From: Mugil cephalus
Taxonomy: Eukaryota > Chordata > Actinopteri > Mugiliformes > Mugilidae
Reading direction: 5' to 3'
Length of the DNA: 64,000 nucleotides
Assembly: GCF_022458985.1 (NCBI RefSeq)
Contig: NC_061788.1
Location: 1,026,499 to 1,090,498, forward strand
The notes under the pieces were generated by a model that was not told where the DNA came from, did not search any database, and saw only the letters and a list, made by a program, of their open reading frames with translations. Below, piece after piece: positions 12,863 to 24,400 of the stretch. A program made the translations under genes and the position numbers. Position 1 is the stretch's first letter. Each line of letters begins with the position of its first letter.

Positions 12863-13092
12863 TTTATTAATTCCAAACTGGGAAATTTCCCAGTTGCAGC
12901 AGCAATGTACAGGCTCAGCACCATAAATACTGATGCTGTTCCTCCAGAACCACAGCAGAGAAAAGGGTTCTGGCCACAACAGCCTGGTAGAAGATCTCCA
13001 GCATCTTCCTGCACACGTTGAAGGATCTCAGCTTCCTCAGGAAGTAGCGTCTCTGCAGCTGGTGCTGGGCTCCGAGAACCGGTTCCAACTAG
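12863..13092 (-). mobile_element. LINE 3' fragment (Rex1-like)
   Basis: Minus-strand translation gives [18 protein letters not shown] followed by [13 protein letters not shown] and a stop, the carboxyl end of a fish non-LTR reverse transcriptase, then a 3' tail ending near TTAATAAAGCG. 5'-truncated; family assignment is from memory of similar fish elements. Confidence 0.6.
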
Positions 13093-13433
13093 GAACCAGT
13101 TCCTAACGTCCGGTTCCAGAACTGTAAAGAAGATGTTCGATTCCTATGCCCGCACTAGTTTGTCCCGGGGTTTGTATTACTCCGTCCCACCGTTCCAACC
13201 AGTAAGAACAGCATCTCTCTTCTGAACATGGACTGTAAAAAACGCACCTCGAGTCTGGCTTCGTTTTAATTTGAAATGGACGGATTAACAGAACGTGGGT
13301 GAAGAAGCCTGGTGCTGATGGAGGTTTCCAGTCTCATGCTAACGTCGTAGCTCCTACGTTACCTCAGTGCAGTAGCATAAACTCATCCTACAGGACGTCA
13401 TTCCTGCCGGTTACCATCAAACTTTAGAAGCCA

Positions 13434-13566
13434 CATCCTGATGATGTCACTGAACGTCCTGTCACATTATGATGATGTCACTGAACGTCCCGTCACATTC
13501 TGATGATGTCACTGGACGTCCCGTCACATTCTGATGATGTCACTGGACGTCCCGTCACATTCTGAT
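13434..13566. repeat. Four copies of an about 33-bp unit
   Basis: TGATGATGTCACTGAACGTC-type units repeated four times, with AACGTCC/GACGTCC variants. Within apc intron 1. Confidence 0.85.
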
Positions 13567-14027
13567 GTGTTGTTCTGAGTGTTGTTCTACTGCCTAAGAG
13601 GCTGATCTGTGAAGGCCAGAGGTTTTTGTCCATTTTTTTCAATCAAACAAGTGTTGTTGAAATTCAGAGGTAAATGTCATGTTTGGGAAATCGCACCGAT
13701 GGAGGGGAAAGCACGTGACCTGTGTTTATATACAGCTTGTATAGTGATATGGTCCATGTCCCACTTCTTATGGATCATAGCAGCGTTCCCACCGGGGCAG
13801 ATATCAGGCAGATATCAGGCTCTGTGCAGGACACCTGCAGCCTTTGGGGGGGGGGGGCATTAGGGTCCATTAGGGTCTATTTGACCGTCCATTGTTCAGG
13901 TCAACACACTGAAAGCGTTGTCCATTGTTTACCTGTAGTGTAGTGGACTTTAATGTGTAATGATGAGGCCATCGACGTGATGACATATGAGAGAGAGGAA
14001 AAAACAGACACATCTCTGACAGAGGGA

Positions 14028-14125
14028 GGTCAGACCTGGGATGGGGGGGGGGAGGTCAGACGTGGGATGGGGGGGGAGGTCAGACCTGGGATGGGGGGGG
14101 AGGTCAGACCTGGGATGGGGGGGTG
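14028..14125. repeat. G-rich repeat, four units of about 27 bp
   Basis: GAGGTCAGACCTGGGATGGG followed by runs of 6-9 G, four times. The G runs could form quadruplexes. Near the apc 5' exon. Confidence 0.85.
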
Positions 14126-14546
14126 AAGACCACCAAGGAGGGTCGACCCGGGTCTGAAAGTCCTGTGTCCCGGATTATACGTGTGAAAGACGTGTAACAC
14201 ACACACATACTCTGTAATGCACACAAAATACACACACACTCGCACGTGCACACACACACTCACCAACACACCTTGTAACACACACACAGGCTGTTAGTTG
14301 TTAGCTGTTAGCTTCCTGTTAGCTATCTGAAGCTAGCTACCGTTTACGGATTCAAACTGGACCAATCCTCCGTCCCTCGGGCTCTCAACCCTCCCCCCAG
14401 TCCCGTTACCGGATAAAAGCCCTCCAGTCCCGGTAAATTGGTGCCGGTACCGGATTATAACCCCCCAGCCCCGGTAAATTGGTGCCGTTACCGGCCCGTC
14501 CCGGCTAGTGAAGCGGTTAGCATGGAGCTAACAGCTAGCTCCTTAC

Positions 14547-14755
14547 CTTTAACGTCGGCCTCAGACGGCGGCAGATTCACGGACACATCCCGGGCAGCAG
14601 CCAGCCGGTAAACGGGCCGTCGGAGGGTCAGAGGCGGGGGGAGAGGCTCATGTGTTCACGGAGAGACGAAGGAGCGAAGTGGATCAAAGTCTGGAAGTTT
14701 TAACTCTTCTTCCTGTTTGTTGTGGTGGAGCTGCTGGGGTCCGCCATCTTGGCTC
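14547..14755 (-). promoter_or_regulatory. apc: Probable apc noncoding first exon and promoter
   Basis: On the minus strand a strong donor (AAAG followed by GTAAGGA) ends at 14547, after GC-rich unmethylated-looking sequence. A YY1-like word (AAGATGGCGG) lies at about 14742-14751 just upstream of the presumed start site. This fits a 5' untranslated exon spliced to the coding exon at 6906. The first nucleotide of the transcript cannot be fixed from sequence alone. Confidence 0.5.
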
Positions 14756-15001
14756 TGTGCGCGCGTGTGTGTGCGTGTGTTTGTTATGTTGCGAGGACAT
14801 GTTTCAAAATCTGCCGGGATGGTTTTATTATTATTGTTAAATCACAGCGTTAAATAATGAACCTGAACAGAACAAATTCAACAACAAAAAGGCCTTTAAA
14901 TATTCAGACTGTGCCCTGAGTTAATTTCATTTCATTCATTTTATCTGAGACTAACAGATTGAGGAGCTAAAACTAGAACATAACAATAGGTTGTATATAA
15001 A

Positions 15002-15043
15002 AACATAACATTATATCATACATGTATGATATAATGTTATGTT
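15002..15043. other. Perfect 42-bp AT-rich palindrome
   Basis: Twenty-one bases starting AACATAACATTATATCAT are followed without spacer by their exact reverse complement, centred at 15022/15023. Able to form a cruciform; intergenic, about 250 bp upstream of apc. Confidence 0.9.
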
Positions 15044-15074
15044 GGAGGATATAAATATATACATAAAGCTGACT

Positions 15075-15335
15075 TAAACTCAACTTTATTGATCCCTTTG
15101 GGATGACTCCCTCAGGGAAATTGTATTTCCAGCAGCTAGATACAAAAAATAGATAAGAGAAATAAACAATGTATCATAAATGAATTAACTCTTAACAGAT
15201 TAAATTACAAATATTGCACAGTGCGTGGGGTGACTCCCTCCCCTTCCCTTCTGTCCTTTGTGGCCTATTTCCTCCTCCCCCCAGTGAGGAGGTGTAGAGC
15301 CTGATGGCACGAGGGACAAAGGAGTTCCTGAGTTA
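15075..15335 (-). mobile_element. LINE 3'-tail-like fragment
   Basis: ACTTTATTGATCCCTTTGGG and GATGGCACGAGGGACAAAGG are phrases I know from the 3' regions of fish non-LTR elements, here in reverse orientation. It is cut at 15336 by the start of the large minisatellite. Confidence 0.5.
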
Positions 15336-18300
15336 CACTATAGCTAACCTCAGACACTATATCTAACCTCAGACACTATAGCTAACCTCAGACACTATGG
15401 CTAACCTCAGACACTATAGCTAACCTCAGACACTATAGCTAACCTCAGACACTATGGCTAACCTCAGACACTATGGCTAACCTCAGACACAATATCTAAC
15501 CTCAGACACTATGGCTAACCTCAGACACAATAGCTAACCTCAGACACTAGACCAGCACTATGGCTAACCTCAGACAACAAATAACTAACCTCAGACACTA
15601 TGGCTAACCTCAGACACTATGGCTAACCTCAGACACAATATCTAACCTCAGACACTATGGCTAACCTCAGACACAATAGCTAACCTCAGACACTATAGCT
15701 AACCTCAGACACTATGGCTAACCTCAGACACTATGGCTAACCTCAGACACTATGGCTAACCTCAGACACAATATCTAACCTCAGACACTATGGCTAACCT
15801 CAGACACTATAGCTAACCTCAGACACTATAGCTAACCTCAGACACTATGGCTAACCTCAGACACTATGGCTAACCTCAGACACAATATCTAACCTCAGAC
15901 ACTATGGCTAACCTCAGACACTATGGCTAACCTCAGACACAATATCTAACCTCAGACACTATGGCTAACCTCAGACACTATGGCTAACCTCAGACACTAT
16001 GGCTAACCTCAGACACTATGGCTAACCTCAGACACTATGGCTAACCTCAGACACTATAGCTAACCTCAGACACTATGGCTAACCTCAGACACTATGGCTA
16101 ACCTCAGACACAATATCTAACCTCAGACACTATGGCTAACCTCAGACACTATAGCTAACCTCAGACTGAGACACTATAGCTAACCTCAGACACTATAGCT
16201 AACCTCAGACACTATAGCTAACCTCAGACACTATAGCTAACCTCAGACTGAGACACTATAGCTAACCTCAGACACTATAGCTAACCTCAGACATTATAGC
16301 TAACCTCAGACATTATAGCTAACCTCAGACTGAGATACTATAGCTAACCTCAGACACTATAGCTAACCCCAAACTGAGACACTATAGCTAACCTCAGACA
16401 CTATAGCTAACCTCAGACACTATAGCTAACCTCAGACTGAGACACTATAGCTAACCTCAGACACTATAGCTAACCTCAGACTGAGACACTATAGCTAACC
16501 TCAGACACTATAGCTAACCTCAGACATTATAGCTAACCTCAGACACTATAGCTAACCTCAGACACTATAGCTAACCTCAGACTGAGACACTATAGCTAAC
16601 CTCAGACACTATAGCTAACCTCAGACTGAGACACTATAGCTAACCTCAGACATTATAGCTAACCTCAGACACTATAGCTAACCTCAGACACTATAGCTAA
16701 CCTCAGTCTGAGACACTATAGCTAACCTCATTCTGAGACACTATAGCTAACCTCAAACACTATAGCTAACCTCAGACACTATAGCTAACCTCAGACTGAG
16801 ACACTATAGCTAACCTCAGACACTATAGCTAACCTCAGTCTGAGACACTATAGCTAACCTCAGACTGAGACACCATAGCTAACCTGAGACACTATAGCTA
16901 ACCTCAGACATTATAGCTAACCTCAGACACTATAGCTAACCTCAGACACTATAGCTAACCTCAGACTGAGACATTATAGCTAACCTCAGACACTATAGCT
17001 AACCTCAGTCTGAGACACTATAGCTAACCTCAGACTGAGACATTATAGCTAACCTCAGACACTATAGCTAACCTCAGTCTGAGACACTATAGCTAACCTC
17101 AGACTGAGACACTATAGCTAACCTCAGACACTATAGCTAACCTCAGACTGAGACACTATAGCTAACCTGAGACACTATAGCTAACCTCAGACATTATAGC
17201 TAACCTCAGACTGAGACATTATAGCTAACCTCAGACACTATAGCTAACCTTAGACATTATAGCTAACCTCAGACTGAGACACTATAGCTAACCTCAGACA
17301 CTATAGCTAACCTCAGACTGAGACACTATAGCTAACCTCAGACACTATAGCTAACCTCAGACATTATAGCTAACCTCAGACACTATAGCTAACCTCAGAC
17401 ACTATAGCTAACCTCAGACACTATAGCTAACCTCAGACACTATAGCTAACCTCAGACTGAGACACTATAGCTAACCTCAGACACTATAGCTAACCTCAGA
17501 CTGAGACACTATAGCTAACCTCAGACATTATAGCTAACCTCAGACACTATAGCTAACCTCAGACACTATAGCTAACCTCAGACACTATAGCTAACCTCAG
17601 TCTGAGACACTATAGCTAACCTCATTCTGAGACACTATAGCTAACCTCAAACACTATAGCTAACCTCAGACACTATAGCTAACCTCAGACTGAGACACTA
17701 TAGCTAACCTCAGACACTATAGCTAACCTCAGTCTGAGACACTATAGCTAACCTCAGACTGAGACACTATAGCAAACCTCAGACACTATAGCTAACCTCA
17801 GACACTATAGCTAACCTCAGACTGAGACACCATAGCTAACCTGAGACACTATAGCTAACCTCAGACATTATAGCTAACCTCAGACACTATAGCTAACCTC
17901 AGACACTATAGCTAACCTCAGACTGAGACATTATAGCTAACCTCAGACACTATAGCTAACCTCAGTCTGAGACACTAATAGCTAACCTCAGACTGAGACA
18001 TTATAGCTAACCTCAGACACTATAGCTAACCTCAGACTGAGACACTATAGCTAACCTCAGACTGAGACACTATAGCTAACCTCAGACACTATAGCTAACC
18101 TCAGACTGAGACACTATAGCTAACCTGAGACACTATAGCTAACCTCAGACATTATAGCTAACCTCAGACTGAGACACTATAGCTAACCTCAGACACTATA
18201 GCTAACCTCAGACTGAGACACTATAGCTAACATCAGACATTATAGCTAACCTCAGACACTATATCTAACCTCAGACACTATATCTAACCTCAGACACTAT

Positions 18301-18531
18301 AGCTAACCTCAGACTGAGACACTATAGCTAACCTCAGACACTATAGCTAACCTCAGACTGAGACACTATAGCTAACCTCAGACACTATAGCTAACCTCAG
18401 ACTGAGACACTATAGCTAACCTCAGACTGAGACACTATATCTAACCTCAGACTGAGACACTATATCTAACCTCAGACTGAGACACTAGAGCTAACCTCAG
18501 ACACTATAGCTAACCTCAGACATTATAGCTA
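15336..18531. repeat. 3.2-kb minisatellite, 19-bp unit (CTATAGCTAACCTCAGACA)
   Basis: About 150 copies. The left quarter uses CTATGGCTAACC and CAATATCTAACC variants; the rest uses CTATAGCTAACC with frequent 7-bp insertions (CTGAGAC). Rare variants such as CTCATTCTGAG occur at 16728 and again at 17622, pointing to a duplication of about 0.9 kb inside the array. Intergenic between apc and fktn. Confidence 0.98.
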
Positions 18532-18589
18532 AGGAAACCAAACTCCTTTTCAGTCTGTATGAACATCTTGCTGACATTCTATTACACAT

Positions 18590-18845
18590 TCATTGAAAGT
18601 GTTTTAACTTTCTCCGTGTGCTGCTGGTGTCACTCTGTACCTGTTCAGGATAGGAACCGTCTGCATAACCTTGTCAAGGTGTGTTCTAAGATTCTTGGGA
18701 CTCCCTGCTCACTGAGCTCTGTGTACGAGCAGCAGGTTAGCGGGCTGGCTCATCGAATTCTCAAGGACTCAACCCGTGCTCTGTTTCCAGCGTTTGAGCT
18801 GCTGGCGTCTGGTCGCAGGTTCCGATGTCCGGCCTGTTAGACCCA
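18590..18845 (+). mobile_element. LINE ORF2 carboxyl-terminal fragment (Rex1-like)
   Basis: Translation DRNRLHNLVKVCSKILGTP, then a Y-x5-SGLAHRILKD stretch and ELLASGRRFRCPAC with a stop, matches the end of fish Rex1/Babar-type reverse transcriptases. 5'-truncated at the minisatellite; 18.85-19.4 kb beyond it holds no gene I can support. Confidence 0.65.
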
Positions 18846-19923
18846 GAGGAGGAGAACAACCTCTGTTCCCAATGTTATTCTCCTCCTAAACTATACGACG
18901 GTCACAATAACTAAAGTCCTCCTGTGTCACACTCAAGTGCAATATCACATGTCCAAAAACATGTCAAAAAAGACGTCGTCTGGAGTAACAGTCTGCACTT
19001 TCAGGTGACCAGAATTAGACATGCAAAAAGTACTTGGAAAAGACGTTGTTTAGACGTCTCTTTGCGCAGTGGGTAATTTCTGTCTGTCTAAGTCTAAGTA
19101 CATAACAGGCTTGGACAAACGGCCCGTTAGGCTTTTTAACCTGGCCGCCAAACTTGTCCAAGTCGTTAATTCACCCAACAACACTGCTCCCACTGAAACT
19201 AAACGTGAGTTCCTCAACTGTGTTGTGAAAAAAAATGCATTTGGAAAATATTTTGTACAAGAAGCCTTGCATATCCATGCTTTACTGCCTATTAAAGGTC
19301 CAAAACTTTGATGTTATGGGGTTTAAAGTCATTTCTATAAGTTCACAAACACTACAACTATTTGCTCCTGGCCCAGCCCCTCTGACTAATTTTAGAACCT
19401 GTTGCCCACCCCTGGTCTATAGCTAACCTCAAACTGAGACACTATCAGAACCCATCAGACCCCACCAAAACCCATCAGAACTCATCAGAACCTATCAGAC
19501 CCACCAGACTCCTTCAGAACCCATCAGGATTAGATAAAACACGTAGAGCTCAAAGTTACGTCATCTTTGCTTCATATTGTTTCCAGTGGTGTCTGGAGCC
19601 ACCAGAGGGCGCCGCTGTGCTGAGGAGGATTATCAGCTATTATAGGTTAATAAATAAGAAACTTTGTCCACAATGAAATCTCCACAGTTTTCATTGGATG
19701 AACAGTTGTTGAACAAAGTTGTTGACACTTTGTAGTGGAAGCACAACGATCGGAGGAATAAAATCATTCATCAAGGGGAAGAAGACAAAACTAGGTCATT
19801 CAACCAGGAGTGGGTTAAGAGGAGAACTTGGTGAACAGGGAGCTCTAAAAGGGCTGTGGTGAGTCTAATTTATTTAATCTAAGTAGAATTGATGGTGTAG
19901 TTTACATATGGTTTGAATTCTAG

Positions 19924-20843
19924 CAGACCTGGGCATTTTACGGCCCTTTGGACATTCCCGTCTGGCCCGCGGTCTATCAGTCATAAGCACAAATGAACAG
20001 GTATTTATACTGTTCATGCAATACGACTGCGTTACTTTTATTTTGAGCCATGGTGTGTTATTTACGTCATGACACTGTTAGTCAATTCTTCAAAAAGTAA
20101 GATTGAAACAGCTTCTTGCATCTATTAACCCTCAAAAGCCTGAACGGATCGCTGGCATCCGTCAAAGCGTCTAATTATAAATTACCGTAAGTCACAGTGG
20201 TTTGGTTCTATTGATAATTAGTTAGTTGTGCTTTTGCCTGAAAGACCTTCGTGACATCTCAAGGGTATAACTAACTTTGTTTTTACCAACAAATTCCTCC
20301 AAACAAGTCTCTCTTACTGAGGCTCCGTGATCGTTGCTCTCCAACCTGCAGCCACAGCAGCATCATTACCGTAATGGCAGCGTTTTTTCTAGAATACGCA
20401 ACTTGAATATTGTCCATCGGGGATTACGGTAATTCAAATACAGCAAACTTCTCTTTGTGGGCAGACGGACATTCAGGTCTTAAAGGGTTAAACATTTACT
20501 GAGATTTATTGAGATACAGAAAATAATTCATGTAGCTACATGGTCACTTCTTGGTTCACTGACGTTTTCCAAAGAGGACAAAGTTTCCAAAACTACAGAT
20601 CGATTGTGTTTCATTTTCCTCTTCAACCTACAGCAAAACTCATAAATTTAAATAAATATCTACAGAATATGCTTATGTTTCTGATTACCAGTAGCAGCTT
20701 ATCAACATATATAGTTTACTGCTTTTTACAATGGGAGAAAATTAATATTGAGCAGAATAACGTTCAAGTAATCATTTGGTTTGGCCTCCAACACACTTCA
20801 GATTTTTCATGTGGCCCCTGTAGAACTTAATTGCCCAGCGCTG
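19924..20843. mobile_element. hAT-like DNA transposon remnant
   Basis: Left end CAGACCTGGGCATTTTACGG and right end (reverse complement) CAGCGCTGGGCAATTAAG are imperfect inverted repeats of the hAT CAG-CTGGGCA type. Flanking 8-mers AATTCTAG and AGTTATGG match at five positions. No transposase ORF. It contains a second element at 20125-20491. Confidence 0.65.
20125..20491. mobile_element. Nested MITE with TTAA target duplication (piggyBac-like)
   Basis: TTAA is followed by CCCTCAAAAGCCTGAACGG; the other end is CATTCAGGTCTTAAAGGG followed by TTAA. The inverted ends agree at CCCT..AA..CCTGAA, and TTAA duplication is the piggyBac signature. 367 bp with the duplications, without coding capacity, inside the hAT remnant. 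Confidence 0.65.
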
Positions 20844-21161
20844 AGTTATGGTGTAATGTGTAGCTGGTGATGTGTGTGGAGCTGAAAGGTTTGGCCGTGG
20901 TTAGCACTGATGCCACGGATGGAGTTTGTAGCTGTGTGGGTTTTCTCTGGATACTCAGGCTTCTGAGTTTTTGTTGTTTGATTGTGGAATTTATGGATTA
21001 TGCATTGTAAGATTTCTAGGCTTTCCAAACCAACCTGGTTGTTTCATCTCTTCACCCAAGTCCAGTCAGATGGTGGCGCTACTGCTCCTCTCAGCAACTT
21101 GATTTCTTGTTTCCTTTTGCTTTGAACACAGTAAAAGAACCAATTCTATATCATTAATCTG

Positions 21162-21165
<4 letters not shown>

Positions 21166-21244
<79 letters not shown>
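21166..21244. repeat. (ATCT)n microsatellite
   Basis: About twenty uninterrupted ATCT units, ending directly before the fktn promoter module. Confidence 0.99.
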
Positions 21245-21245
<1 letters not shown>

Positions 21246-21247
21246 GT

Positions 21248-21431
21248 AGCCAGTAGGGGGCGGTAATGCACTGACCGGCCGGATGCCTCCCGCCGTTAAA
21301 CAGGAACAAGAAGAAGGGGGCGGGGGCGATTTAAAGATGGCGGCGGTTCTTGAGCTCGCTGTGTTTCTTGCGTCGTTGTAACGGTTTTGGCTCCTTTATG
21401 ACGTCACTGCGTTACCGGGCCGCGTTACCGG
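21248..21431 (+). promoter_or_regulatory. fktn: fktn promoter and 5' untranslated region
   Basis: CCAGTAGGGGGCGGTAATGC begins at 21250 and is followed by CGCCGTTAAACAGG, AAGAAG, GC boxes (GGGGGCGGGGGCG) and a YY1-like AAAGATGGCGGCGG at 21333-21346. The start codon follows at 21432. No TATA box. The module recurs at ythdc1 and pisd. Confidence 0.6.
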
Positions 21432-24400
21432 ATGCCTCGTGTGAACCGGACATCGGTTCTCTGGCTGCTGATCATCTGCAGCTCCGCGTTCCTGCTCTTC
21501 CAGCTGTTCTATTACCGGCAGTACGACATCAGCAAGGTACGAAGCAAACACACCGGGGGAGGGGCGGGGCCACCGGCGCTACGTCATGGGAGAGCGGAGG
21601 GGAGGGCAGGTCTGATGAGGGGTCCTGCTGGTCCTGATGGTCCTGATGGTCCTGATGGTCCTGATGGTCCAGGGTCCTGATGGTCCTGCTGGTCCAGGGT
21701 CCTGCTGGTCCTGATGGTCCTGCTGGTCCAGGGTCCTGATGGTCCTGATGGTCCTGCTGGTCCTGATGGTCCTGATGGTCCTGATGGTCCTGCTGGTCCA
21801 GGGTCCTGATGGTCCTGATGGTCCTGATGGTCCTGCTGGTCCTGATGGTCCTGATGGTCCTGCTGGTCCAGGGTCCGCTGCACTAGACCAGGATAAGGGA
21901 TGAATCCGGGATGTGTTGGTTGTGTAAGATGTGTCCATCCTCAGACATGAGTGGACGACGCGGGGACGTGAAGTCTATTAATTTCTGATGATGGACGTCT
22001 CGAAACATAACCTGGACTCATTTACAGGGGAAAGATATGTTTTGACAGAGTTACCGTGGAGATTTATCCTGTGGAGTTAACCTCCGGCATCTATTTAATC
22101 TCATCCCTGATCTCAGTCACCAGTCACCATGGAAACCAATATTTATTCCCCTGCACATAGTTATCACATTAAACTAGACCCACGGTCATTATTTAAACAT
22201 TTCTCATCATTCATTTCAACCATTTTAGAAGATTTTGGTCAGTAGATGGTTCAGTTTCCATAGAAATATAAAAACACATCAGACAGTAACATGATGTTTC
22301 TTTATGGAATTAGAATAAATCAGAGCAGTGAACTGAAGTCACACAGAATCACAGCATATTATACAACACACACATCAACGCAGGACAGATGAAGGGACGG
22401 ACTAAACAGCACAATCGGAAAAATAATGTAAAATAAGGTTCAGGGTTAATTAATGCTGTTCACCCCCCCCCCCCCCCCCCAGGAGCCTGGTTCTCACCTC
22501 CTGAACCCAGCAGGTCACCTGACCTCCAGCCAGGTCCAATGGGTGAGTCATTCTGTTAGCATCACTGTTAGCATCTAGCCAGCCGTTGCCATAGTAACCC
22601 TGTTGTTGCTTGTCCCTGCAGCTAATGCTAAAGAAGTTCCTAGCGTTAGCGCAGCATTTCCAGCTGCCACTGTTTCTTGCCGACACCGCGGCGCTTGCAG
22701 TCATCTCCCAGGAGGCTTTGCGGCAGCACAGACGGTCGGTGCATGAGTCACACTGCAGCTTCCTGTGCACCGGCCGGCCAATCACGTCCTTCGCTCTCAA
22801 CGCCAACCTGTGGACCTACAACGTGAGTGTGGGAGGCGTTAGGGTGAGGGGGTCGTTGGGTACGGTGGCCCTGAGGTTCAAATCACAGCAGCAAATCAGA
22901 AAACACAACGACTATTACTAAACACAACAAAACAGAAAACACAACGACTATTACTAAACACAACAAAACAGAAAACACAACGACTATTACTAAACACAAC
23001 AAAACAGAAAACACAACGACGTTAACCAAACCCTCGGGCAACATGAATCGTCGTAGATTGGACACAAGAGCACAGACATATGAGCACAGACGTATGAGCA
23101 CAGAGAAACCGCGACGTTCTGACAAATATGTGGCAAGAAAGCAAAACAAAAGTTCTGCGGCTCTGTCCGTATCTATTTTGTTGTTGTGTTTTCTGATTTG
23201 TTGTTGTGTTTCCTGCCTCAGGGCCACCGTAGTTAAGGGGTCATGTTAACGTTGCCTGTCTTCTGTCAGGCTGGATTCCTATTGGCTGCTGAGCAGAAAG
23301 GCTTTGAGGTGCTGCAGCTGCGAGGACCAGACCCACGATTGGCCAGTCTGGACACCCTGTCAGGAGAGGACATCCCTCTGCACTTCCTGCTCCGCCTCCA
23401 CGGCTACGTCATCCAAGTGGGTGGAGCTGACCCGCTGTTTATACTTCTGCTTTAATTAGCTTAGACCCTAGCATTGTAGCACACATGGAACCAGAGCTGT
23501 GATTGGTCCTCGTTAGTGTTTAATGGAACCAGAGCTGTGATTGGTCCTCGTTAGTGTTTAATGGAACCAGAGCTGTGATTGGTCCTCGTTAGTGTTTAAT
23601 GGAACCAGAGCTGTGATTGGTCCTCGTTAGTGTTTAATGGAACCAGAGCTGTGATTGGTCCTCGTTAGTGTTTAATGGAACCAGAGCTGTGATTGGTCCT
23701 CGTTAGTGTTTAAATGGAACCAGAGCTGTGATTGGTCCTCGTTAGTGTTTAAATGGAACCAGAGCTGTGATTGGTCCTCGTTAGTGTTTAATGGAACCAG
23801 AGCTGTGATTGGTTCTCTTAGTAGCCGTGCGTCTCCATGTTCGAGCTGATAGTTGTGGGTCAATAGAGACCGGGTCAGAGTAACTGAGGAGGTTCGGAGA
23901 CTCAGACGTTTGGACGACTCCTGTTTAGTCTGTGTTGTTGAAAGTGAAGCAGGAAGTAGAAACTAAAATGAACCTGACTGGTAAAAGACACAGCGCCTCC
24001 TAGTGTCTGGGTGGAGTTGTTCCAGAGTGAACCAGACGGACCAGGTCCCAGTAGAAAGGACCTGGACCAGAGTAGACCACGTAGGTAGGGTCCTGTAGGA
24101 CTCTAAACTAGCCACCACCTCCTGAGCCCGTCCCTGACGTCCCTGACGTCCATGACGTCCCTGACGTCCCTGACGTCCCTGCTACAGACATGTGAGGGGG
24201 TGTTTGTCGTGTCCAGGTGGTTTTCCTGTACGAGCGAAGTGGGAACTACTTGTGGCACGGAGCGTTACGCCTCAAAGCCGACATGGACCGGAGCTTCGCC
24301 GCCTTCACACAGCTGGACTACGGGCGCCACCCCGGAGCCTACGACAGGTAGACGCCCACTTACAGATAAACTCCTCTTCATTTACAATACAATAGAATCT

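Noticed and set aside
12065-13021. ORF of about 300 codons rich in DRQTDRQ, with a Cys/Leu/Ser-rich partner on the other strand
   Set aside because: Runs through the (CAGA)n array and into a LINE tail; no protein features.
15336-18531. CRISPR-like regular repeats
   Set aside because: Units are head-to-tail with no unique spacers, in a vertebrate genome with no cas genes.
18846-19420. Possible gene between the 19-bp array and the hAT element
   Set aside because: The ORFs at 19069-19426 have no recognisable motif, no exon-like splice sites and lie among transposon debris.
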